64,000 nucleotides of DNA from Deltaproteobacteria bacterium (GTDB lineage Bacteria > UBA10199 > JACPAL01 > GCA-016699445): assembly GCA_016699445.1 (NCBI GenBank), contig CP064976.1:2418001-2482000 (forward strand). Direction: 5' to 3'. The first letter of the stretch is position 1, and every line of letters begins with the position of its first letter. A program made the position numbers and the translations under genes. This document shows positions 17,835 through 25,835 of this stretch, in pieces. The notes under the pieces were generated by a model. It was given only the letters and a program-made list of their open reading frames with translations, searched no databases and had not been told where the DNA came from.

Positions 17835-19844
17835 ATGGCTGCAGTCGCATATAAAGAATTAGAGAAAATGCAGGAAGAAAAACAACAATCCAACTTTGAT
17901 CTATTCTATAAATCTGAGCCTGGCCAATTAGCTTCAAAAAAACTGGAGCAGGGTGGTTTGAAATTGGGAGAGCGTCTTCTGGTCGGTGGAGCCAAGGCTC
18001 TGTGGCCTGTTTTTCAATTAGTAAATAAGATCCATCAAGGAGAGCCTTTCAAACCCAAGTGGGCACCAGCACCTTTACTTAAGAAAAAGGAAAAAACATT
18101 CCCACAATTAGGGTGGCCACGTCAGACGGATTCTTTGTGCCCTAAATGTGTTAAAGAAGCTCGTGAAGAAATTGTTTCTGGGGTCAAAGACTATACACAT
18201 TTAATTAATGAAAATCCTGGTGAGATCAAAGCGACTATTGCTGAAGTTGATGGGAAAATCATGATGATCAAAGATTGTCCCAAACATGGAAAATTTGAAG
18301 ATGTGATGGCTATTGATCCTGAGTTTTTGAAAAGAATTGAAAAGCTCTATCCAGGGAGAGATTTTAAAGCACCTCTAACTAATCTGCGTAATCACGGAAC
18401 TTCATCTATTCAATACGGACGTGGTTCTGTTTTGACCGTGGATTTAACAAATCGTTGTAACATGATGTGTGATCCTTGTTTTATGGATGCTAATCAGGTG
18501 GGTTATGTTCATGAGCTTTCATGGGATGAAGTAAAAGAGATTTTGGATAATTCTCTTAAGATTGAACCTCGTCGACAAATGTCTGTTCAGTTTTCTGGTG
18601 GTGAACCTACACTGTCCCCATACTTTATCGATGCTATTAAATATTGTAAGCAAGTGGGCTATTTTAGTGTGCAAGCAGCTACCAATGGGATTCGTTTTGC
18701 TGAAGACCCTGCTTTTGCTCAGGAAGCTTATGATGCGGGAATGCGTATTGCCTATTTACAATTTGATGGTGTGGGAAATGAAAATAATGAACATCGAAAA
18801 ATCTCCAATCTTTTTGATGTGAAACTTCGGGCTATTACAAATCTTTATAATGCTGGTATCGATGTTGTTTTGGTTGTGACGATTGTCAACAGTATCAACG
18901 ATCATCAAGTGGGTCCCATTGTTGATTTTGCTATTCAGAATTCAGACAAGATTACATTTGTGTCATTTCAACCTGTATCATTTACAGGGCGTGATGAAGA
19001 TGTGGATGACGAGACTCGTAAAAGACAGCGTTATACCCTCTCTCATTTGGCTCATGATGTGAAGAAGCAAACAGGTATTTCAGAACCTTTGCGCGATTGG
19101 TTTCCTCTTTCAGCGATTGGACCTATTTCTGACTTGTCTGATATGCTTCAAGGTCCTGATCAAGATTTCGGAAACTTGAAATGTGGTTGTCATCCAAACT
19201 GCGGTACAGGGATGGCTTTGATGGTGGATAAATGGCATCGTGAGTGGTTACCACTCACAGAATTTGTTAACTTGGAACAGTTTTTGGAAGATGTTCAAGA
19301 AATTACAGATGCTTTTCAGCCCAATTGGTTGACCAAAATTGAAGTTGCTACATCACTCTTGCGAAATTTTAATCCAAGCAAAGCTCCCAAAGAAATGAAG
19401 CTGAGTGATTTATTGCAAAAATTTGACAAGCAAAGTGGTGGTGGTTTGGATCGTAAGATTGATTATGGTCAAGGGCATGAGCGTAAAAAAGATCGATGGC
19501 ACTTCATGTTTGTTGCGGGCATGTGGTTTCAGGATCTTTTTAATTATGATTTCCGCCGAACAGAAATGTGCATCATTCCTTATGGTACACAGCTAGGTGA
19601 AATTTCATTCTGCGCTTATAATACTGGAATTGGCTGGAGGCAGATCATTGAGAATATGTTTAAGAATGCTTCCGTTGCTGACTGGTATCGAAAATATGGT
19701 CGCCATGGAGTTTTTGCTGGTAATCGACCAATGCCTTTACCCGAATGGTCACATGCCGTGCGTTTGCCTGAAGAAGAAGCTAAGAAAGCTGTTATGAGGC
19801 CTACTTCAGAAGAAAGCTGTGGCACAGGCTGTGGTTGTCATTAA
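17835..19844 (+). CDS. Radical SAM protein of the tetraether / membrane-spanning lipid synthase (Tes/Mss-like) type
   Basis: The 669-residue product has an N-terminal zinc/rubredoxin-like knuckle (C102-P-K-C105 with C148-P-K-H-G, the LCPxC...CPxHG pattern of archaeal tetraether synthase relatives) and a radical SAM cluster motif C208-x3-C212-x2-C215 followed by the SAM-binding FSGGEPT. Further cysteine groups (CGCHPNCGTG near 450, C-terminal CGTGCGCH) could hold auxiliary Fe-S clusters. By family relationship it may couple lipid tails across the membrane, but bacterial members are diverse and the substrate cannot be read from sequence. It has a strong AAGGAG site, its own leader with an inverted repeat, a strong terminator, and so forms a single-gene unit. 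A CDP-alcohol phosphatidyltransferase lies 0.5 kb away on the other strand. Confidence 0.75.
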   Translation: MAAVAYKELEKMQEEKQQSNFDLFYKSEPGQLASKKLEQGGLKLGERLLVGGAKALWPVFQLVNKIHQGEPFKPKWAPAPLLKKKEKTFPQLGWPRQTDSLCPKCVKEAREEIVSGVKDYTHLINENPGEIKATIAEVDGKIMMIKDCPKHGKFEDVMAIDPEFLKRIEKLYPGRDFKAPLTNLRNHGTSSIQYGRGSVLTVDLTNRCNMMCDPCFMDANQVGYVHELSWDEVKEILDNSLKIEPRRQMSVQFSGGEPTLSPYFIDAIKYCKQVGYFSVQAATNGIRFAEDPAFAQEAYDAGMRIAYLQFDGVGNENNEHRKISNLFDVKLRAITNLYNAGIDVVLVVTIVNSINDHQVGPIVDFAIQNSDKITFVSFQPVSFTGRDEDVDDETRKRQRYTLSHLAHDVKKQTGISEPLRDWFPLSAIGPISDLSDMLQGPDQDFGNLKCGCHPNCGTGMALMVDKWHREWLPLTEFVNLEQFLEDVQEITDAFQPNWLTKIEVATSLLRNFNPSKAPKEMKLSDLLQKFDKQSGGGLDRKIDYGQGHERKKDRWHFMFVAGMWFQDLFNYDFRRTEMCIIPYGTQLGEISFCAYNTGIGWRQIIENMFKNASVADWYRKYGRHGVFAGNRPMPLPEWSHAVRLPEEEAKKAVMRPTSEESCGTGCGCH

Positions 19845-19870
19845 TAATTTCTCATAGAATAAAAAAACAA

Positions 19871-19901
19871 AAACCCGGTGGCAGCAACCACCGGGTTTTT
19901 T
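19871..19901. terminator. Bidirectional intrinsic terminator after the radical SAM gene
   Basis: A perfect 11-bp GC-rich stem, AAACCCGGTGG (19871-19881) with CCACCGGGTTT (19888-19898), has a 6-nt loop, a following T run and a preceding A run. It can serve the radical SAM gene and the converging small exported-protein gene. Confidence 0.92.
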
Positions 19902-19925
19902 ACTTCAAAACATAAAGGGAGGGAG

Positions 19926-20165
19926 TTAAGCGCCGAATCGGAAGGTCACTAAGACCTTGGGGCCTGAGCTCAGTTTCGAACCACCAATTTCCAGTCCGAC
20001 ATTGGATCGAGTGTCTGTCAGGGAAAAACCATTACCTTTTACTTGTTCCATCATTTGAGGAATGAAACCTTCTTTTGATTCGTTACAAAAAGCATTTAGA
20101 GAGGTTAAGAAAGTGATTCCTACAACCAATCCCATCATGATTTTTTTTGTATTCGTCAAATTCAT
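19926..20165 (-). CDS. Small exported protein, unknown function
   Basis: The 79-residue product has a typical signal peptide (MNLTNTKKIMMGLVVGITF, cleavage probably after the LNA-F region near residue 26) and a mature part of about 50 residues ending in VLVTFRFGA. I do not recognise the family. The alternating hydrophobic end with a penultimate aromatic pattern is reminiscent of an outer-membrane strand but far too short for a barrel. It is a single-gene unit between the shared terminator and the phosphatidyltransferase gene. Confidence 0.6.
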   Translation of the reverse strand: MNLTNTKKIMMGLVVGITFLTSLNAFCNESKEGFIPQMMEQVKGNGFSLTDTRSNVGLEIGGSKLSSGPKVLVTFRFGA

Positions 20166-20301
20166 AAAGCTCTATAAGAGCAAGTTGTTTGCCAAATAGG
20201 TTCTTTATAAAATAATAAGTAATTACATGTAGATATGATGATTTCTTAAAAAGAATTCCATTTCGGGCAGAGGGTTGTGCACCCCAGAGAAGGGTATAGG
20301 C

Positions 20302-21060
20302 TTAAGCTTCTAAGCGTTTCATAACCAAAAACATACGTTGAAGAGCCGTAATATTGGTCATGATGGCTATCAAAATAATGGCTCCAGAATTAAGAAAGTG
20401 AGGGGGGAGAATGACAAAAGAGGATAAAAGAAAAGAAAAAACAGGGCTAAAAACAGAACCCACTCCTAAGTAAACAATACGTTCTGGCCTTTGCATAAAT
20501 CCTTCTTTGACATCAACGCCAACGCCTTCACCTCTAGCTCGAGTATAAGAAACCATCATGGAGCCAATAAGAGCTAGAACAACCATATAAAGAAGCCAGG
20601 AGTCTCGATAGTAAGCAGCAAGTCCTAAAAGAATAACTCCTTCGCAAAAACGATCCATAACGGAATCAAAAAAAGCTCCAGAGCGAGTTTCGCGTCCTGT
20701 TAATCGGGCGATGTGTCCATCAAACATGTCAAAGGTGGCTCCAAAAATCATCGTCCAACCACCGGCAGCGATATGACCTTGATAGAAAAAATAGGCGGCT
20801 AAACAAGAAATAACAAAACCCCAAACAGTCAGTGCATTCGGAGAAATTTTTATACGGATCATGAGTTTTATAAAAGGTGAGGTGAGCCAATACCAATATT
20901 CTTTAAAGAATCGATTCAAAAAACGAGAATGCTCTTTGAGATCAACATCAGAATTTTTAGGCTGAACTTTGTAAGTCAGTCGAAAAAAAATAACGGTCAT
21001 GAGTAAGAATGAATTAAAAGCAATCAACGGCCAAAAAAGTATCCAGATAGGTTCAGTCAT
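20302..21060 (-). CDS. CDP-alcohol phosphatidyltransferase family membrane enzyme
   Basis: This enzyme class transfers a phosphatidyl group from CDP-diacylglycerol to an alcohol in the inner membrane. The 252-residue product contains the complete catalytic motif D-x2-DG-x2-AR-x8-G-x3-D-x3-D (FDMFDGHIARLTGRE ... GAFFDSVMDR) and about six membrane segments. The segment SYTRARGEGVGVDVKEGFMQ resembles phosphatidylinositol-phosphate synthase and PgsA-like members, but the acceptor (glycerol-3-phosphate, inositol phosphate or other) cannot be assigned. It is monocistronic and lies near the Tes/Mss-like gene, which fits a shared lipid role. Confidence 0.88.
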   Translation of the reverse strand: MTEPIWILFWPLIAFNSFLLMTVIFFRLTYKVQPKNSDVDLKEHSRFLNRFFKEYWYWLTSPFIKLMIRIKISPNALTVWGFVISCLAAYFFYQGHIAAGGWTMIFGATFDMFDGHIARLTGRETRSGAFFDSVMDRFCEGVILLGLAAYYRDSWLLYMVVLALIGSMMVSYTRARGEGVGVDVKEGFMQRPERIVYLGVGSVFSPVFSFLLSSFVILPPHFLNSGAIILIAIMTNITALQRMFLVMKRLEA

Positions 21061-21138
21061 GGTTTTAAAAAGGATATCTGGTGCTTTAAGTCAATCTGTT
21101 TGACATGATTTTTTCACTCTGTTACCAGCGCACACACT

Positions 21139-21306
21139 ATGCACAATCTAATCGAAATTTTAACTGAGCCCGATAATATTGCCATTCTTATTATGTTGGT
21201 GAGTACGATTACCTGTACATGGGTGGCTTTTCGTGAAGCTATCATCAACGATAAGTTGATCAAAGAAGGTAAGAAAGAAAAGATTTACGAAAGAATGACC
21301 CAGTAA
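21139..21306 (+). CDS. Small single-pass membrane protein, unknown function
   Basis: A 55-residue product reads MHNLIEILTEPDNIAILIML and continues through one hydrophobic segment (about 13-31), then a charged tail (EAIINDKLIKEGKKEKIYERMTQ pattern). The start TEPDNI, one membrane helix and Lys/Glu-rich tail resemble small conserved membrane proteins annotated only as hypothetical in other genomes; I assign no function. There is no clear Shine-Dalgarno sequence, but TTGACA about 40 nt upstream could be a -35 box. Its last 22 bases overlap the convergent Mrr-like gene. Confidence 0.5.
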   Translation: MHNLIEILTEPDNIAILIMLVSTITCTWVAFREAIINDKLIKEGKKEKIYERMTQ

Positions 21307-21784
21307 TCAGGTGCGTGTTCTTTCACTAAGTTTCTAAACTGTTCACCATCAATAAATTCAATCGGAGCCAATTCACTGATCGTGCTAAGATCCGGTGTAA
21401 ACTTTCCTGTCGTGATAAAAATTCCTTTTGAAAGTCTATCTTGAATAATCGAATTTGAAAGTTCCAAAATTTTTGCCGCATCTACAACATAATCCGATGG
21501 AACATAAAGACACTGTATAAGATATTCTCCTCCAGTAAACGGGGCAGGATTTTTTGCCATGATGTCGAGTTGATTGTCGGCTGTACGATGAAACTCTTCC
21601 AGGTCAAGCTTCATCGTTTCGAGAATCTGCATAGCAGCTTTTTCAAACTGATTTTGATCGAGAGTTTTGATTCCTGAGGATTCGATAATCTCTTTTTTTG
21701 TTTTTTTTCAGCGAGAGCTAATAAGAAGATAAGTAGAAAGCCAACAGTGATGGCTCCAAGTACTATCAGTAAAATAATTTCCAT
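21285..21784 (-). CDS. Membrane-anchored Mrr-like (restriction-endonuclease-fold) protein, one apparent frameshift
   Basis: The corrected 166-residue product starts at ATG 21784 with one transmembrane helix (MEIILLIVLGAITVGFLLIF), then a Lys-rich stretch broken at adjacent A-runs (21693-21699 and 21701-21708 on the plus strand). One added base gives KKQKKEIIESSGIKTLDQ and joins the second part. That part resembles the Mrr catalytic domain in outline: ADNQLDIMAKN ... EYLIQCLYV ... KGIFITTGKFTPDLS ... IEFIDGEQF. The canonical acidic/Gln-x-Lys metal site is not fully conserved (IQC in place of QxK), so nuclease activity is uncertain. It follows the next gene at 5 nt, apparently in one operon. 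Confidence 0.55.
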
Positions 21785-21789
21785 AAGAA

Positions 21790-22806
21790 CTACTTACTTC
21801 CAATGAGTCTTTTGACAACACCTGTTTTTTGACGAATTTTATATCTTTCATGGCTGGCATCACCGGCGTTGTTTTTAAGAGAAGTTTCTTCATCGACAAT
21901 TTGAAATTCTACCAACACAAACGCAATATTCCCTAAACTTTCTCTAAAGGCAGGTCCTCCGGATTGAGCTAAAAAGTTGTCCATGCGAATGGGAATGTCC
22001 GCGACAAATTTACAAACCTTATAAGTCTTGGCTGTAAAGTCCTGAGATCTTTTTTGTGCGTATAAGGGGTTGATGTGGAGGAGTTTGTTGATGGCATCCT
22101 TTTTTTTCATGTCGAGAGTAAAGAGCTGATTGGTGGAAGCATTGGGAATAACATAATTAAAAGGAATCAATGTATCAAAAAGATACGTGGTGATTTTGAC
22201 AATATCGTCTTTTGTTTTTGCGGTAATGCGATAACGTACACGATCATTGATTTGAGCCGCTATTGATTCACGTTTTGAAAGAAGCTTGGTGACGAGACTG
22301 TCTTTTGATTTTCTGCCACCTTCGTAATGAACCATTTGAGACGTCGTTCTTGAAAGATACGAAAGTGAACGAACAATTTTATCTTCAACCAAGCTAAAAA
22401 GATCTCTGAGGCTAATGGAACAATTATACAAAAGTTCACGTCCATCAATATGATGAATAATGTTCATTGTTTTGAGAATGGCACAGCTTTGCCGGATGAG
22501 TTGCTTATCGGATCCTTGAGAAGCTTTGAGAAAAATGGGAATCACCTTTGTAGAGTCTTTAAGTTCTGCCGAAATATCAAAATGAAGATGGTTTTGAAGA
22601 TAGTCGACAGCTTCCTGATGGATGAGGCCCAATCGATCTAAATCTTTAGTCTTCGAAGGATCAAATTCATTGAGTCTTAAAAACTTTAGGACGCTTTCTT
22701 CATCGGTAAAAAAGAGTCGTGACCAGTCGATGACGGAGTCTCCGAGAAAAGCATGTTTGAAGATGATGGCTTCGCGATCTGAAAGTGTTTTGGGTAGTGA
22801 TGTCAT
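21790..22806 (-). CDS. Conserved hypothetical protein (TIGR04552-like)
   Basis: The 338-residue product is soluble, without signal peptide or membrane segments. A central part (YNCSISLRDLFSLVEDKIV ... DRVRYRITAKTKDDIVKIT ... LIPFNYVIPNAS) recalls a hypothetical family seen in Deltaproteobacteria (TIGR04552), with a faint resemblance to RelA/SpoT synthetase folds in the R-R-I-K region. Both statements come from memory of the pattern and need a profile search. Its stop lies 5 nt before the membrane-anchored Mrr-like gene, so the two are probably co-transcribed. Confidence 0.5.
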   Translation of the reverse strand: MTSLPKTLSDREAIIFKHAFLGDSVIDWSRLFFTDEESVLKFLRLNEFDPSKTKDLDRLGLIHQEAVDYLQNHLHFDISAELKDSTKVIPIFLKASQGSDKQLIRQSCAILKTMNIIHHIDGRELLYNCSISLRDLFSLVEDKIVRSLSYLSRTTSQMVHYEGGRKSKDSLVTKLLSKRESIAAQINDRVRYRITAKTKDDIVKITTYLFDTLIPFNYVIPNASTNQLFTLDMKKKDAINKLLHINPLYAQKRSQDFTAKTYKVCKFVADIPIRMDNFLAQSGGPAFRESLGNIAFVLVEFQIVDEETSLKNNAGDASHERYKIRQKTGVVKRLIGSK

Positions 22807-22841
22807 AGGGGAAAGAGACTATCAGAGTTAAAAGAAGCTGT

Positions 22842-23270
22842 CTATTTGGGTATTTTGAGGACGTGTGGCATGAGTTGAGGCCCCTCTATCTTCCATTGAT
22901 CTTTAACCTTCACCAGTTTGTAGAGCACTTTTTCTTCTTCATGAGTATTTACAAACGCGCCTTCATCATTCTGCTTAGCGGTGACTGTGTAAATCACACT
23001 CACTTGGGCTGAATGATTTAAATAGGTTTCTTGGGTAATATGAAAATCCTTAATGACTTTAATCGTATCCCAGCCAGGCTCTTCTTCCCAGGTAGTCAGC
23101 CTGTATAAAGAAGCGTTTTCCCCACTTGAAAGGCGAACTCCCTGGGAATCCTGGCGACAAAACTTTTCGACAACTTTTCCGGCCTTTCCAAGTTTGATGC
23201 CTTCTGAGTATGCCTGAGCACTTATTGAAAAGATCATTGTAAAAAATAGGCTGAGTATTTTGAGTTTCAT
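22842..23270 (-). CDS. Exported protein of unknown function
   Basis: The 142-residue product has a clear signal peptide (MKLKILSLFFTMIFSISAQA, cleavage after SAQA near residue 20). The mature part has one cysteine and beta-rich alternation (YLNHSAQVSVIYTVTAKQN, KVLYKLVKVKDQWKIEGPQ), similar in style to NTF2/SnoaL-like small secreted domains, but I cannot assign a family. It starts 14 nt after the NlpC/P60 gene with a GAGGAACG ribosome-binding site, so it is probably the second gene of that operon. Confidence 0.6.
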   Translation of the reverse strand: MKLKILSLFFTMIFSISAQAYSEGIKLGKAGKVVEKFCRQDSQGVRLSSGENASLYRLTTWEEEPGWDTIKVIKDFHITQETYLNHSAQVSVIYTVTAKQNDEGAFVNTHEEEKVLYKLVKVKDQWKIEGPQLMPHVLKIPK

Positions 23271-23284
23271 ATCGTTCCTCTTTT

Positions 23285-23844
23285 TTAATGAATATTATTT
23301 CTAAACCTTAAAAATTCATGAGATCTATTACCCCAGTATTTTCCAGGAGCATAACTTGCTTCAGCCACGCCGGTAGATTTTTGAGCTCCAATAAATATTT
23401 TCTTTTCAGGATCTACAACAATGCCCATGTGTCCATCCCACAGAATAACGTCTCCTTTTTGAGGATGATCTGTTTTTCAAAACCTGCTTTTTGCCAATCT
23501 CCATGAGTCGTTGTGTAAGGATAAGAAATTCCCGCCTGCTTATAAACATGATGAACAAAATGAGAACAATCCATTCCCTTGTTGGATTCTCCACCCCATT
23601 GATAACGAGTCCCTGCGGCTTGATGTGCGGCATCGAGAATGCGTTGAGAAGGTGTTGTCAGATTTCTGATTAAAGAATCCCAGCCTAAGGATTGTGAGAG
23701 TGTTGGGTTTTGAGCCACTAAGTTGGGAAGAGGGGATGGTGGTGTTTCTGGAGAAGCCGACTCTTTTAAAAGAGGGCTAATCACGGGCAAGAGTGGGTGG
23801 ATGAATGCGGTAACAGATGTTTTGATAATACTGAGTAATGACAT
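23285..23844 (-). CDS. NlpC/P60 family cysteine peptidase, one apparent frameshift
   Basis: NlpC/P60 domains cleave cell-wall peptide stems. The start at 23844 has an AAGGAG site. The catalytic Cys lies in GMDCSHFVHHVYKQAG (about residue 93). The frame then breaks at a five-base run, 23456-23460; one more base gives ILKKGDVILWDGHMGIVVDP, which supplies the catalytic His, and the frame continues to the stop at 23285 (GAQKSTGVAEASYAPGKYWG). The corrected length is 186 residues. The N-terminal 60 residues are Pro/Ser-rich with a weakly hydrophobic start, so export is possible but not certain. Confidence 0.82.
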
Positions 23845-24065
23845 AAAGTCTCCTTTTCTGAAGGGACTTAATCCAAAGTGGGTGCCAGGATTTTTTTGTT
23901 AGAAAAATGGATGATTTTGAAGGGAGTTTGAAAAATCATCTGTAAAAGAGTCTCAAAAACGGACTGATAAATCCAAAAATAAAACTCCAGGTTGATTTCC
24001 CTTTTCTCTTCAGAGTAACAAGCGCCGCATTTCTAGTATTTGACTAGCATTTGAAAGGAGCTCTT

Positions 24066-25349
24066 GTGGCTAAAATTAAATCAATTCAAGGACGTGAAAT
24101 CATCGATTCACGTGGTTGGCCTACTGTGGAAGCGGATATTGTGTTGGACAATGGTCAGCTCTACCGAGCAGCCGTGCCTTCTGGAGCGTCTACGGGGACT
24201 TTTGAAGCTGTGGAGCTTCGAGATGGGGATGGTAAAGATTTTGGGTAAAGGGGTGACGAAAGCTGTTTCTCATGTGTCGGGTATTATCCAGGAAAAATTA
24301 AAGGGATTTGGAACCGGGGAGCAGGAGAACTTGATTCTCTGTTACTTGAGCTTGATGGTACTCCCAATAAAGCCAAACTTGGTGCGAATGCGATTTTAGC
24401 GGTTTCGATGGCCTATGCGAAAGCTTCTGCTGGAGCGGAAAGCTTGGAGCTCTTTCAGTATTTTGCGAAATTGAATGGGGAAGAGGGTAATGTCCTTCCC
24501 GTGCCCCTCATGAATGTCATCAATGGTGGACAGCATGCCGATAATGAAATCGATATTCAGGAATTTATGATCGTGCCGTGTGCGGAGACTTTTAAAGACT
24601 CTTTACGCATGGGAACGGAAGTGTTTCAAAATCTGAAGAAAATTCTTCATTCAAAAAAACTATCAACGGCTTTGGGCGATGAAGGTGGTTTCGCTCCCGA
24701 AATAGGCTCCAATCGCGAAGTCTTGGACCTTCTCTGTGAAGCGTCGAAAAAATCAGGGTATGAACCTGGTCGCGATCTTTTCATCGCTTTAGACGTAGCG
24801 GCCACTGAGCTTTTTGATCAAGGTAGTTATACATTCAATACAGAAGAGGGGATTAAAAAATCCTCCGATGAGTTGATTACATACTACAGTAAGTTATCGA
24901 CGGATTATCCGATTGTGTCGATTGAAGATGGTTTGTCGGAAGAAGATTGGGATGGTTGGAAAAAATTGACCGATGCTATTGGCAATCGCGTGCAGTTAGT
25001 GGGTGATGATCTTTTCGTGACCAATCCTCAACGTCTTCAACGTGGCATCGAAACCAAGACAGCCAATGCGATATTGATCAAAGTAAATCAAATTGGATCA
25101 CTCACAGAAACCTTCAAAGCTATCCAGATGGCTAAAAAAGCCGGTTACCGCAATGTCATCTCACACCGCTCAGGTGAAACTGAAGATGTGACAATCGCTG
25201 ATATTGCCGTCGGTACGTGTTCTGGGCAAATCAAAACAGGTAGTCTGTCACGTTCGGAACGCTTGGCAAAATATAACCAACTTTTACGCATCGAAGAATC
25301 TTTAGGTTCACGAGCCAAGTTTTTAGGTCGTTCATTGTTCAGTAAATAA
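24066..25349 (+). CDS. eno: Enolase, two apparent frameshifts
   Basis: Enolase converts 2-phosphoglycerate to PEP in glycolysis. I start it at GTG 24066 (VAKIKSIQGREIIDSRG) because GGAG at 24057-24060 is 5 nt upstream; the in-frame TTG at 24051 lies inside that site. The first break is at TTTTGGG (24239-24245), where DFLGKGVTKAV is expected; the second is at about 24328-24330, where one added base gives EKLDSLLLELDGTPNKAKLG. The remaining frame is intact to 25349 and has LGDEGGFAP, SIEDGLSEEDWDGW, GDDLFVTN and the catalytic SHRSGETED. The corrected length is about 428 residues. The usually invariant DSRGNPT reads DSRGWPT here. Confidence 0.93.
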
Positions 25350-25367
25350 TATTTTTAGAAGCTAACA

Positions 25368-25824
25368 ATGTCAGAACCCCTCACAGTCGTCAAAATGACG
25401 GAAAAAGATTTGCCGGAAGTGTTGGCGATTGAACAGGCTTCGTTTCCGATGCCTTTTTCCGAAAATATGTTTCGCACAGAGCTCTTGCTCGACGTGGCTT
25501 CGTTGTGGGTAGTGAAGATTGAAGAACGTGTCGCTGGGTATTTAGATTATTGGAAAGTCGCCGATGAGATGCATGTGATTACAATTGCCGTCCATCAGGA
25601 GTTTAAGAGAAAAAATATCGCGTCAAAACTCCTCGAACACATGATTCATGACGCGCGGCATCGCAAAGTTTCATTTATTTCACTCGATGTGAGAGTTTCT
25701 AACACTCCAGCCTTGCATCTTTATAACAAGTATGGTTTTTCAGCAGACGGGGGTTAGGAAGGGTTATTATCAGGACAACCGGGAGGACGCTCTGATAATG
25801 ACCCTTCATACGAATAATAATTAA
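25368..25824 (+). CDS. rimI: Ribosomal-protein-alanine N-acetyltransferase RimI, one apparent frameshift
   Basis: RimI is a GNAT acetyltransferase that modifies the N-terminus of ribosomal protein S18. The product contains the acetyl-CoA pyrophosphate-binding region QEFKRKNIASKLLEHMI and the GNAT C-terminal LDVRVSNTPALHLYNKYGF. A five-T run at 25736-25740 is one too long; with four T the frame reads YGFQQTGVRKGYYQDNRED and ALIMTL, the standard RimI end, and stops at 25822-25824. The corrected length is 151 residues. It lies 18 nt after eno and 11 nt before rimO, so ribosomal-protein modification genes are grouped. Confidence 0.9.
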
Positions 25825-25835
25825 CGAGGTTTCGT

